NCBI RefSeq assembly: GCF_000067205.1
Contig: NC_010170.1
Location: forward strand, 434,001-498,000
Length of the DNA stretch: 64,000 nucleotides
Reading direction: 5' to 3'
Source of the DNA: Bordetella petrii
GTDB taxonomy: Bacteria > Pseudomonadota > Gammaproteobacteria > Burkholderiales > Burkholderiaceae_B
Shown here in pieces: positions 32,772 through 40,718 of the stretch (position 1 is the first letter of the stretch; each line of letters opens with the position of its first letter). The notes under the pieces are model-generated. The model did not search any database, was not told the DNA's origin, and saw only the letters and a list, made by a program, of their open reading frames with translations. Both the position numbers and the translations under genes were made by a program.

Positions 32772-34883
32772 ATGTTCGAATTCAAGAAAACCGGCCAGCA
32801 GCAGAAGCAGCGCTTCCGGCTGCGCGCCTGGGTAGGCGGTTTGGTCGCGCTGGCCTGCTTCGGCGTGCTGGTGGGCCGCTTCTGGTACCTGCAGGTCGAC
32901 CGCTATGAGGGCCTGTCCGAGCGCGCCGACCGCAACCGCATTGCGGTGGTGCCCATCGCGCCGCGCCGCGGCGAGATTCTCGACCGCAACGGCGAGGTGC
33001 TGGCGCGCAACTACCGCACCTATACGCTCGAGGTAGTGCCCGCCCAGGCGGGCAAGATCGACACGCTGCTCGAGCGCCTGACGCCCATCGTTTATGTCAG
33101 CCCGGGCGACTTGCGCCGCTTCAAACGCCGCGTGGCCGAGTCCAGCCGCTATGCCAGCCTGGTGTTGCGCAACAACCTGAACGAGACCGAGGCGTCCTGG
33201 TTTGCCGCCCATGCCTACGAGTTTCCCGGCGTCGAGCTGCGCGCCCGCTGGGTGCGCGAGTATCCGCAGGGCGCCACGGCCGGGCATGTGGTGGGCTACA
33301 TCGGCCGTATCGCCGACAACGACATCGAGGCCCTGGAAAACGCGGGCCAGCTGGGCAACTACCGCGGCACCGACGTCATCGGCAAGAAAGGCATCGAGAA
33401 AAGCTGGGAAGAGCAATTGCACGGCCAGACCGGCGTGGAAGAGGTCGAGGTCACCGCCAGCGGCCGCCCGGTGCGCACGCTGCGCCGCCGCGACCCGGTG
33501 CCGGGCTCCGACATCATGCTGTCCATCGACCTGGAGCTGCAGCGCATCGCCGAAGAAGCCTTCGGCGACCAGCGCGGCGCACTGGTCGCGCTGGACCCCA
33601 ATACGGGCGAAGTGCTGGCCTTCGTGTCGCAGCCATCGTTCGATCCCAATCTGTTCATCGATGGCATCGACGTCGAGAACTGGCGCCTGCTGAACGAGTC
33701 GCCCGATCATCCGCTGATCAACCGGCCGCTGTATGGCACTTACCCGATCGGCTCCACCTACAAGCCCTTCGTGGCCCTGGCGGCGCTTGAACTGGGCGTG
33801 CGCAGCGCCACCGAACGCATCGCCGATCCGGGCTATTACGAGTTCGGCGGCCAGCGGTTCCGCAATGCCGGCGGCGCCGCCTACGGCATGACCGACATGC
33901 ACCGCGCCATCGTGGTGTCGTCGGATACCTATTTCTATTCGCTTGGCCCGGAAATCGGCGTGAACGCGCTGCACGATTTTTCCAAGCAGTTCGGCTTCGG
34001 CCAGATCACCGGCATCGACCTGGACGGCGAGCGCGCCGGCGTGCTGCCGTCCACAGAATGGAAACGCAAGGCCTACAAGGGGCGCGAGCGGCAGCGCTGG
34101 TATGCCGGCGAAACCATTTCGGTGGCGGTGGGGCAGGGCTATAACTCGTTCACCCTGCTGCAGCTGGCCCAGGCCACTTCCACGCTGGCCGACAATGGCG
34201 CTTACCGGCGGCCCCATCTGGTGCACGCGGTGCGCGACACCCGCAGCGGCAAGGTCGCCGTGACGCCGTCCAAGCCGGAATACCGCATTCCGCTCAAGCA
34301 GCAGAACGTTGACATCATCAAGTCGGCCATGGCCGACGTGGTGCGCCAGGGCACGGCGCGGCGCGCCTTCGCCGGTGCGCCCTACCAGGCCGCTGGCAAG
34401 ACCGGCACCGCGCAGGTGTTCAGCCTGCGCGGGTCGCAGTACCGGGCCAGCGAACTCGACGAACGCCTGCGCGACCATGCACTGTTCATGGGGTTCGCGC
34501 CGTACGACCGGCCGCGCATTGCCGTGGCGCTGCTGGTCGAGAACGCGGGCTGGGGCGCCAGCGTGGCCGCGCCCATCGCGCGCAAAGTGTTTGATTTCTG
34601 GCTGGCCAAGACCGCGCCTGTCGGGCCCATTCCGCCGGCGGCGGACTCCTCCGAAGACGCCCCCGCGACATCCGGGCCGGCGCCGGCCGCCACCGCGGCG
34701 CCCGTGCCCGTCACGGCTGCCCCGCCAGCACCCGAGCCGGCGCCCAGGCCGCGGCCGGCGCCGCGGGCCACTCCCGCGCCCAAGCCGCCGGCCATGCCGT
34801 CACGGCGTGCGCCTTCCACGGCGCCGGCCCTGTCCGACCTGACCGACCTGTTCCAGTCGCCCGCCACCGGAGATAAGCCATGA
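32772..34883 (+). CDS. mrdA: Penicillin-binding protein 2 (peptidoglycan transpeptidase)
   Basis: A 703-residue class B PBP that crosslinks peptidoglycan during elongation. One membrane helix (about 20-40) precedes the pedestal domain (APRRGEILDRNGEVLARN). The transpeptidase motifs are S328-TYK (PIGSTYKPF), SSD in VVSSDTYFY and K543-TG (AAGKTGTAQV). Most PBP2 proteins are about 600-640 aa. The extra length is a tail from about residue 620, dominated by Pro and Ala with scattered Arg, ending SDLTDLFQSPATGDKP. It overlaps rodA by four bases, its glycosyltransferase partner. Confidence 0.97.
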   Translation: MFEFKKTGQQQKQRFRLRAWVGGLVALACFGVLVGRFWYLQVDRYEGLSERADRNRIAVVPIAPRRGEILDRNGEVLARNYRTYTLEVVPAQAGKIDTLLERLTPIVYVSPGDLRRFKRRVAESSRYASLVLRNNLNETEASWFAAHAYEFPGVELRARWVREYPQGATAGHVVGYIGRIADNDIEALENAGQLGNYRGTDVIGKKGIEKSWEEQLHGQTGVEEVEVTASGRPVRTLRRRDPVPGSDIMLSIDLELQRIAEEAFGDQRGALVALDPNTGEVLAFVSQPSFDPNLFIDGIDVENWRLLNESPDHPLINRPLYGTYPIGSTYKPFVALAALELGVRSATERIADPGYYEFGGQRFRNAGGAAYGMTDMHRAIVVSSDTYFYSLGPEIGVNALHDFSKQFGFGQITGIDLDGERAGVLPSTEWKRKAYKGRERQRWYAGETISVAVGQGYNSFTLLQLAQATSTLADNGAYRRPHLVHAVRDTRSGKVAVTPSKPEYRIPLKQQNVDIIKSAMADVVRQGTARRAFAGAPYQAAGKTGTAQVFSLRGSQYRASELDERLRDHALFMGFAPYDRPRIAVALLVENAGWGASVAAPIARKVFDFWLAKTAPVGPIPPAADSSEDAPATSGPAPAATAAPVPVTAAPPAPEPAPRPRPAPRATPAPKPPAMPSRRAPSTAPALSDLTDLFQSPATGDKP

Positions 34884-36016
34884 AACGCCTGGGCATTCTT
34901 CTGGCACGCGTGTTCCTGGCCTTCGACTGGCCGCTGCTGGTCATCCTGATGCTGTTCGCCGCGCTGGGCCTGACCGTCATGCATTCCGCGGTGGGCAGCA
35001 CCGACTGGCGTTTTGCCGAGCAGTCGCGCAATTTCCTTATTGCATTCTGCGCTATGTGGGTCGTGGCGCTGGTGCCACCCAAGATGCTGATGCGCCTGGC
35101 CCTGCCGTTCTACGTGCTGGGCGTGCTGTTGCTGCTGGGGGTGGAATTCTTCGGCGAAACCAGCAAGGGCGCGACCCGCTGGCTGGACCTGGGCATTACC
35201 CGCATCCAGCCTTCCGAGATGCTGAAGATCGCGGTGCCGCTGATGCTGGCCTGGTACTTCCAGCGTCATGAAGGCGAAGTGCGCATCCGCGACTTCCTGG
35301 TGGCGGCAGCCATGCTGGCCGCCCCGTTCGGCCTGATCGTGCTGCAGCCCGACCTGGGCACGGCGCTGCTGGTGTTCGGCGCAGGGTTTTGCGTCATCTA
35401 CTTCGCCGGCCTGTCGTTCAAGTTGCTGGCGCCGCTGGCTGTGATCGGGGTCTTGGGCATAGGCACCCTGATCTACTACGAAGACACCCTGTGCCAGCCG
35501 GAAGTCGACTGGGTGGTGCTGCACGATTACCAGAAGCAGCGCGTATGTACGCTGCTCAATCCCAGTTCCGATCCGCTGGGCAAGGGCTTCCACACCATCC
35601 AGTCGATGATCGCGGTGGGGTCCGGCGGGTTGTACGGCAAGGGCTACATGAAGGGCACGCAGACGCACCTGGATTTCATTCCCGAGCGCACCACCGACTT
35701 CATTTTCGCCGTGTATGCCGAAGAGTTCGGCCTGTACGGGGGCGTGGCCATGCTGGTGCTGTACGCGCTGCTAATAGCACGCGGCCTGACCATCGCCGTG
35801 CGGGCATCGTCGCAGTTCGGCCGCCTGCTGGCCGGCGCGCTGACGATGATGGTGTTCATCTATGTGTTCGTCAATGTCGGCATGGTGACGGGCATCCTGC
35901 CAGTGGTGGGCGTGCCGCTACCCTTCATGAGCTACGGGGGGACGGCGCTTTTCACCATGGGGATTGCGTGCGGGATATTGATGAGCATTTCGCGGCATCG
36001 GGGGGAGAAGACCTAG
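34880..36016 (+). CDS. rodA: RodA, peptidoglycan glycosyltransferase of the elongasome
   Basis: A 378-residue SEDS-family membrane protein with about ten helices that polymerises lipid II into glycan strands together with PBP2. Family motifs: GATRWLDLGITRIQPSEMLK, VLQPDLGTALLVFGAG, FIPERTTDFIFAVYAEEFG and the terminal GVPLPFMSYGGTALFTMGIACG. It ends the mre operon and is followed by 824 bp of repeats. Confidence 0.97.
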   Translation: MKRLGILLARVFLAFDWPLLVILMLFAALGLTVMHSAVGSTDWRFAEQSRNFLIAFCAMWVVALVPPKMLMRLALPFYVLGVLLLLGVEFFGETSKGATRWLDLGITRIQPSEMLKIAVPLMLAWYFQRHEGEVRIRDFLVAAAMLAAPFGLIVLQPDLGTALLVFGAGFCVIYFAGLSFKLLAPLAVIGVLGIGTLIYYEDTLCQPEVDWVVLHDYQKQRVCTLLNPSSDPLGKGFHTIQSMIAVGSGGLYGKGYMKGTQTHLDFIPERTTDFIFAVYAEEFGLYGGVAMLVLYALLIARGLTIAVRASSQFGRLLAGALTMMVFIYVFVNVGMVTGILPVVGVPLPFMSYGGTALFTMGIACGILMSISRHRGEKT

Positions 36017-36051
36017 TCGGGGGTGTTGCCTGGGGGCATGGTGATTGGAGC

Positions 36052-36208
36052 GTCGGTGGGGCGTAGGCGGTGCGGGCGGGCTTCGCGGGGCCGGTCTGGC
36101 GCCTTCGCGCCAGACTCCGCTACGTCAACCTCGTCGGCCTGCGGCCTCCTTCGGTTTCCCTCGCTCGGCCCCGAGGCGCCCCGCCCGCACCGCCTACGCC
36201 CCACCGAC
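36052..36208. repeat. Long hairpin repeat element, copy A
   Basis: A 157-bp element. Its outer 29 bp (36052-36080) are the perfect reverse complement of 36180-36208. The inner core of about 100 bp contains CTGGCGCCTTCGCGCCAG (a small palindrome), GTCAACCTCGTCGG and TTTCCCTCGCTCGGCCCCGA. A second element with nearly the same core, inverted, lies at 36663-36814 but has unrelated arms. It begins 36 bp after the rodA stop, so it can fold in the rodA transcript. Confidence 0.9.
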
Positions 36209-36545
36209 TCGCGTTGGCCTCAAGCCCGGACATCGCCGGGGCGGGTGGGGTTCTTGCCTGGTTGGCTCATGCTTCCGGGAAGAGAAAAATCGTGCGGGGC
36301 CGCGCCATCGGGCCGCCCCGCGCGGCCCGATAGCGCATTCGCGCTGTGCGATGCGCCGCGCACGAATGGCCATCGGGCCCGAGGCGCCTCGCCCACCCGA
36401 TTCGCGTTGGCCTCAAGCCCGGACATTTCCGGGGCGAACGGGGGCCTTGCCTGTTTGGCTCATGCTTCTGGGAAGAGAAAAAGCCGCGTGGCGGCGACCG
36501 TCATTCATGCACTACGCATCGCGCAGTTCGAATGCGATACCGGGC

Positions 36546-36590
36546 CGCGCAGGGCGGCCTGGTATCGCGGCCCTGCGCGCTTTTTCTCTT
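36546..36590 (+). terminator. Candidate rho-independent terminator downstream of rodA
   Basis: A 10-bp stem, CGCGCAGGGC pairing with GCCCTGCGCG, is followed by CTTTTTCTCTTTT on the plus strand. It lies about 530 bp after rodA within the repeat region, so it would end long read-through transcripts of the mre operon. It may also simply be part of a repeat. Confidence 0.45.
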
Positions 36591-36662
36591 TTCAAGGCGC
36601 AACTCCCACGAAGGCAAGAACTCTGACCGCCCCAGTGGTGCATCAATGATCGACTACTGCGA

Positions 36663-36814
36663 GTCGAGGCGGCGCCCTGGGGGTGGGCGGGCGCCTCGGG
36701 GCCGAGCGAGGGAAACCGAAGGAGCGCAGCGACGAGGTTGACGAAGCGGAGTCTGGCGCGAAGGCGCCAGACCGGTCCCGCGAAGCCCGCCCACCCCCAG
36801 GGCGCCGCCTCGAC
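36663..36814. repeat. Long hairpin repeat element, copy B
   Basis: A 152-bp element in the opposite orientation to copy A. The core of about 100 bp is nearly identical after reverse-complementing (for example GGAAACCGAAGGAGCG and GAGTCTGGCGCGAAGGCGCC). Its arms (36663-36692 and 36785-36814) are a perfect 30-bp inverted repeat of a sequence different from the arms of copy A apart from the GTCG and GGGCGGG ends. It ends 26 bp before the 3' end of slmA. Confidence 0.9.
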
Positions 36815-36840
36815 GCCCAGAAGAACCCTCATCGACGCCC

Positions 36841-37413
36841 CTACAGCACCACCCGCAAATGCTCATCCAGATGCGCAGTAGGCGTCACCCGCCAGCCGCT
36901 TTGCGCATACCGCAGCCAGCGCCCCAGCACCAGGTGAGTCAGCAGGCTGGCGTGGGCGCTGATGTTGGCGTCGGGGGCCAGGTCGCCGTCGCTGACGGCC
37001 ACGCGCAGCGATTGCTTCAGCGAGGCCTCGATGCGATCGTTGATGTGGTTGATGCGTTCTTGCAGGCGATTGTCTTCGGTGACCAGCGCGTCGCCGGTCA
37101 GCACCCGCGTCATGCCCTTGTTGCGCTCGGAAAACGCCAGCAGCATCGACACCGTCTTGCGCGCCTGGCCCAGGCCGTGGGGTTCGGCGGCGGCGATCTG
37201 GTTGACCAGCGTGAACAGGCTGACCTCGATGAATTCGATCAGGCCCTCGAACATCTGCGCCTTGCTCGCAAAATGGCGGTACAGCGCGGCTTCGGAAACC
37301 TGCATGCGCGCCGCCAGGGCGGCCGTGGTGATGCGGGCCGCGTGCGGTTGCTCGAGCATTTCCGCCAGGGTCTGCAGGATCTGGGTCTTGCGTTCGCCGG
37401 GTTTGCTTGCCAT
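36841..37413 (-). CDS. slmA: SlmA-type nucleoid occlusion factor (TetR family)
   Basis: A 190-residue TetR-fold DNA-binding protein. The HTH region RITTAALAARMQVSEAALYRHFASKAQMFEGLIEFIE matches E. coli SlmA nearly word for word, and later segments (FSERNKGMTRVLTGDAL, EDNRLQERINHINDRIEASL) are also SlmA-like. SlmA binds chromosomal sites and blocks FtsZ ring formation over the nucleoid. ATG 37413 is used rather than a TTG nine bases upstream. It follows the nucleotidase and argB on the same strand. Confidence 0.9.
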   Translation of the reverse strand: MASKPGERKTQILQTLAEMLEQPHAARITTAALAARMQVSEAALYRHFASKAQMFEGLIEFIEVSLFTLVNQIAAAEPHGLGQARKTVSMLLAFSERNKGMTRVLTGDALVTEDNRLQERINHINDRIEASLKQSLRVAVSDGDLAPDANISAHASLLTHLVLGRWLRYAQSGWRVTPTAHLDEHLRVVL

Positions 37414-37443
37414 GGCTGACAATGGAAAGGTGGAAGAGGACGC

Positions 37444-38190
37444 CTAACCGCGCAGAGGGCGGCGGCGCAGCAGCAAGTCGCTGACCGAGTTTACCCGCAA
37501 GTCGACATATCCCGGCCGATGGTTGGCGCCACGCGCAAACGGCGTGCCCGGGTGATACACATGCACGGTGCGCAGCCCCACGCGGCGCGCGCCGCGCAGG
37601 TTCAGCAGGGTGTCTTCGACCAGCACCGCGCGCGCCGCCGGCACGCCTTCGCGCGCCAGCACGTAGCGCAGCAGGGCGGCCGATGGCTTGGGGCGGAATT
37701 CGCCGTGCAGGCGCATGTGCTCGATGGCCCACAGACTGTCGAAGTGGCGCAGAATGCCCAGGCGCCGCAGCACGGCGCGCGCGTAATGGAACGGCGCGTT
37801 GGTCAACAGCACTTTGCGGCCGGGCAGCTGGCGCAGCTTGGCCGCCAGGAATTTCTCGGCGCGCACCAGCGGCTTGATGTCAAAGTCGTGGCTGCGGCGC
37901 AGAAAGGCGTGGGCGTCGATGCCGTGGTGGCGCACCAGGCCGATCACGGTCGCGCCGTAGCGCCGCCAGTACTGCGCACGCAGCTGGTTGGCAGTGTCGA
38001 TGTCCACGCCCAGCGATTCGGCCACCGCTTCGGTCATGCCCTGGTCGATGCGCGGAAAAATCGCGTACGAGGTGTCGTGCAGGGTGTTGTCCAGGTCGAA
38101 CAGCCACAGGCGCTCGGGCACGCCCGTGGCCGTGCGGCGCGAGCGGCGCTGGCGCGCCGCGGGCCGCAGCAGGTGCCGATGCACCTGCAT
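37444..38190 (-). CDS. HAD-family pyrimidine 5'-nucleotidase
   Basis: A 248-residue HAD hydrolase. Motif I is WLFDLDNTLHD, motif II LLTNAPFHYARAVL, motif III Lys in FRPKPSAALL and motif IV VLVEDTLLNLRGA. The pattern matches the SDT1/phosphatase group that removes phosphate from pyrimidine nucleotides. A basic N-terminal stretch (RPAARQRRSRR) precedes the domain. ATG 38190 overlaps the argB stop (TGATG). The exact substrate is not readable from the sequence. Confidence 0.85.
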   Translation of the reverse strand: MQVHRHLLRPAARQRRSRRTATGVPERLWLFDLDNTLHDTSYAIFPRIDQGMTEAVAESLGVDIDTANQLRAQYWRRYGATVIGLVRHHGIDAHAFLRRSHDFDIKPLVRAEKFLAAKLRQLPGRKVLLTNAPFHYARAVLRRLGILRHFDSLWAIEHMRLHGEFRPKPSAALLRYVLAREGVPAARAVLVEDTLLNLRGARRVGLRTVHVYHPGTPFARGANHRPGYVDLRVNSVSDLLLRRRPLRG

Positions 38191-39092
38191 CAATGCGAAC
38201 TGATCATGGTGCCGACGCCCTGGTCGGTCAGGATTTCCAGCAGCAGGCAGTGGGGAACCCGGCCGTCGACGATGTGAACCGAGTTCACGCCGTTCTTGGC
38301 GGCGTCCAGCGACGAGGCGATCTTGGGCAGCATGCCGCCCGAGATGGTGCCGTCGGCGAACAGTTCGTCGATGGTCTGGGCCGACAGGCTGCGCAGCAGC
38401 TTGCCGCTTTTGTCGAGCACGCCCGGGGTGTTGGTCATCATCAGCAGCTTCTCGGCGCCCAGCACTTCGGCCATCTTGCCGGCCACCACGTCGGCGTTGA
38501 TGTTGTACGCCGTGCCGTCTTCACCGTAGCCGATGGGCGAGATCACGGGTATGAACTGGTCGTCTTGCAGCGCCTTGACGACGGCGGGCTCGACCTGGGT
38601 GATGTCGCCCACGAACCCGATGTCGATGGGCTCTTGCGGGTTTTCCTTGTTGGCCATCAGCTTCTTGCGGGCCTGGATCAGCATGCCGTCTTTGCCGGTC
38701 AGGCCCACGGCCTTGCCGCCGACCTCGTTGATCATCATGACGATGTCTTGCTGGACCTGGCCGCCCAGCACCCATTCGACCACTTCCATGGTCTCGGCGT
38801 CAGTCACGCGCATGCCCTGCACGAAGGTGCCCTGCTTGCCGATGCGGCGCAGCGCATCGTCGATTTGCGGGCCGCCACCGTGCACCACCACCGGATTCAG
38901 GCCCACCAGCTTGAGCAGCACCACATCGTGGGCGAAGCTGCGCTGCAGGCGCTCTTCGGTCATGGCGTTGCCGCCGTACTTCACCACGATGGTCTTGCCA
39001 TGGAATCGTCGAATATACGGCAGCGCTTCGGAAAGAACGGCCGCTTTGATGGCGGGCGACGAAACGGCGGCAGGGTCGGGGGTGTCGGTCAT
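38190..39092 (-). CDS. argB: Acetylglutamate kinase
   Basis: A 300-residue amino-acid kinase performing the second step of arginine synthesis. It has IVVKYGGNAM near residue 36, the VVVHGGGPQID substrate loop, NINADVVAGKMAEVLGAEKLLMMTNTPGVL, and the Gly-rich GGMLPKIASSLDAAKNGV. An N-terminal helix of about 25 residues, as in arginine-inhibited hexameric enzymes, suggests feedback control. It heads a three-gene operon with the nucleotidase and slmA. Confidence 0.97.
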   Translation of the reverse strand: MTDTPDPAAVSSPAIKAAVLSEALPYIRRFHGKTIVVKYGGNAMTEERLQRSFAHDVVLLKLVGLNPVVVHGGGPQIDDALRRIGKQGTFVQGMRVTDAETMEVVEWVLGGQVQQDIVMMINEVGGKAVGLTGKDGMLIQARKKLMANKENPQEPIDIGFVGDITQVEPAVVKALQDDQFIPVISPIGYGEDGTAYNINADVVAGKMAEVLGAEKLLMMTNTPGVLDKSGKLLRSLSAQTIDELFADGTISGGMLPKIASSLDAAKNGVNSVHIVDGRVPHCLLLEILTDQGVGTMISSH

Positions 39093-39340
39093 GGCAAGAA
39101 GAGCTCGGCTAATAGGTGAAAAAAGAGTCTAAAAGGAAAAATGCCTGCGCCGGCGCGGGCTCGGCGCTGCCAGGGCAAGCATACGGCAGATTGTAGTCCG
39201 GCCGAGTTACTTATATCCAAAACCCATGATGTTATGCCCGACAAATAACCGCCATTCAGGTAAATTGGGGGCGTTTTTGCAACGGCCGCCGCCTATCCGG
39301 CCCTGGCGGCCCTTTCTGTTCCATTCCCACGAGGTTACCT
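39093..39340. promoter_or_regulatory. Divergent promoter region argB / metQ-like gene, with leader hairpin
   Basis: An AT-rich zone at 39206-39262 probably holds both promoters. On the metQ side GGCCGCC (39284-39290) pairs with GGCGGCC (39305-39311), followed by CTTTCTGTT. The hairpin lies 30 bp before the ATG and resembles an attenuator, though the T-run is weak. The ribosome site is GAGG at 39331. Confidence 0.35.
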
Positions 39341-40126
39341 ATGCGCTTCCTTCTTGCCCGGACAGCCCTGCTGGCGTCCGCCTTCTTCCTGGCCGGCGCC
39401 GCCCACGCCGAAAAGCTCGTCGTCGGGGCCACCCAGGTGCCGCACGCCGAGATCCTGGAAGTGGTCAAGCCCGTGCTCGCCAAAGAAGGCGTCGAGCTGG
39501 ACATCAAGGTATTCAGCGACTACGTACAGCCCAATCTGCAGCTGGCCGACAAAGAGCTGGACGCCAATTTTTTCCAGCACAAGCCGTACCTGGATACGTT
39601 CAATAAAGACCGCGGCACGCACCTGGTGTCGGTAGGCCTGGTGCACGTCGAGCCCTTCGGCGGCTATTCGCGCAAGATCAAGTCGTTGGCCGAGCTGCCC
39701 TCGGGCGCCACCGTGGCCATTCCGAACGACCCCTCCAACAGCGGCCGCGCCTTGCTGTTGCTGCAAAAGCAGGGCCTGCTCAAGCTGAAAGATCCGTCGA
39801 ACATCGTGGCCACGCCGCTCGACATCGCCGAGAACCCCAAGAAGCTGAAGTTCCGCGAACTCGAGGCCGCCATGCTGCCGCGCGCGCTCGACGACGTCGA
39901 ACTGGCGCTCATCAATACCAACTACGCGCTGGAAGCCGGCCTGGTGCCCACCAAAGACGCGCTGTTCATTGAAGGCGCCGATTCGCCTTACGCCAACCTG
40001 GTGGCGGCTCGCCCCGACAACCAGAATTCGCCGGCCATCAAGAAGCTGGTCGACGCGCTGCACAGCTCCGCGGTGAAGCAGTTCATCCTGGACAAGTACA
40101 AGGGCGCGGTGGTGCCGGCGTTCTGA
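39341..40126 (+). CDS. metQ: MetQ/NlpA-family substrate-binding protein
   Basis: A 261-residue receptor of the methionine ABC importer family. Signal peptide residues 1-23 (ending GAAHA) are followed by KLVVGATQVPHAEILEVVKP, DYVQPNLQLADKELDANFFQHKPYL and IPNDPSNSGRALLLLQKQGL, all MetQ-like. Most MetQ proteins are lipoproteins, but no Cys follows the signal sequence here, so it should be a soluble periplasmic protein. No metN or metI gene is adjacent, so the partner importer is elsewhere. The ligand could be methionine or a relative. Confidence 0.88.
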   Translation: MRFLLARTALLASAFFLAGAAHAEKLVVGATQVPHAEILEVVKPVLAKEGVELDIKVFSDYVQPNLQLADKELDANFFQHKPYLDTFNKDRGTHLVSVGLVHVEPFGGYSRKIKSLAELPSGATVAIPNDPSNSGRALLLLQKQGLLKLKDPSNIVATPLDIAENPKKLKFRELEAAMLPRALDDVELALINTNYALEAGLVPTKDALFIEGADSPYANLVAARPDNQNSPAIKKLVDALHSSAVKQFILDKYKGAVVPAF

Positions 40127-40152
40127 TGTTCGCCGGGTAGATTGCCTGCCGG

Positions 40153-40183
40153 AACGCCCCGCTCATGCGGGGCGTTCGCTTTT
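40153..40183 (+). terminator. Rho-independent terminator after metQ
   Basis: AACGCCCCG (40153-40161) pairs with CGGGGCGTT (40168-40176) around a six-base loop, followed by CGCTTTT. It lies 27 bp after the metQ stop and separates it from the convergent tlpA-like gene. Confidence 0.85.
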
Positions 40184-40223
40184 GGCGGGAATGCGGCGCT
40201 TTGTCTGGCGTTGGCGGCGGGAT

Positions 40224-40718
40224 TCAGCCCGCGGCCAGCGCTTTTTCGATGGCGGCGTGGAATTCGGCCGGATCGTATTCGCCCAGATAGCGCTTGATGA
40301 TGCGCCCCTGCTTGTCGATGAGAAAGGCGGTGGGTGTGAGTTTCACGTCGCCGAAAGAACGCGCCAGCTCGCCTTTGACATCGAGCGCCACGGGGAACGG
40401 CAGCTTGCGCGTTTCGGCGAAGTTCAGGACGTAATTGGGCGGGTCGTAGCTCATGGCCACGGCCACGGTCTCGTAGCCCTTGGGCGCGTATTCGTTGTAG
40501 GTGTCGATGGCGCCGGGCATCTGCTTGACGCAGGTGACGCAGCTGGTGGCCCAGAACTTCACCAGCACCACCTTGCCGCGCAGGTCGTGCATGCTGAAGG
40601 TCTTGCCCTCGATGGTGGTGAAGGCCACGTCGGGCGCCGGGGGCGCTGGCCGCCATACGAACCAGGCGCCGATGCCGGCCGCCACCACGACGGCCAGGGT
40701 GAGGATGAGCTTTTTCAT
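40224..40718 (-). CDS. TlpA/ResA-type thioredoxin-like protein
   Basis: A 164-residue protein anchored by an N-terminal helix (LILTLAVVVAAGIGAWFVW) with a periplasmic thioredoxin fold. The redox pair is in FWATSCVTCVKQMPG and the cis-Pro region is KLTPTAFLID. Such proteins reduce disulfides in cytochrome c maturation or outer-envelope proteins. It abuts dolP (stop and start share base 40718) on the same strand. The target is not identifiable here. Confidence 0.88.
   Translation of the reverse strand: MKKLILTLAVVVAAGIGAWFVWRPAPPAPDVAFTTIEGKTFSMHDLRGKVVLVKFWATSCVTCVKQMPGAIDTYNEYAPKGYETVAVAMSYDPPNYVLNFAETRKLPFPVALDVKGELARSFGDVKLTPTAFLIDKQGRIIKRYLGEYDPAEFHAAIEKALAAG

Larger units (their letters stand above)
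36017..36840. other. Non-coding repeat-rich region between rodA and slmA
   Basis: No credible gene. Besides the two hairpin elements annotated separately, it contains a direct repeat of about 80 bp (36209-36288 and 36401-36482, sharing GCGTTGGCCTCAAGCCCGGA and TTGGCTCATGCTTC). A GC-rich hairpin with a T-run lies at 36546-36590. The second direct repeat is preceded by a fragment of the hairpin-element core (GGGCCCGAGGCGCCTCG), suggesting repeated duplication and decay. Confidence 0.85.

Noticed and set aside
36841..37413. Generic TetR drug-response repressor
   Set aside because: The DNA-binding helix and following region agree with SlmA in detail, and no efflux gene is adjacent.
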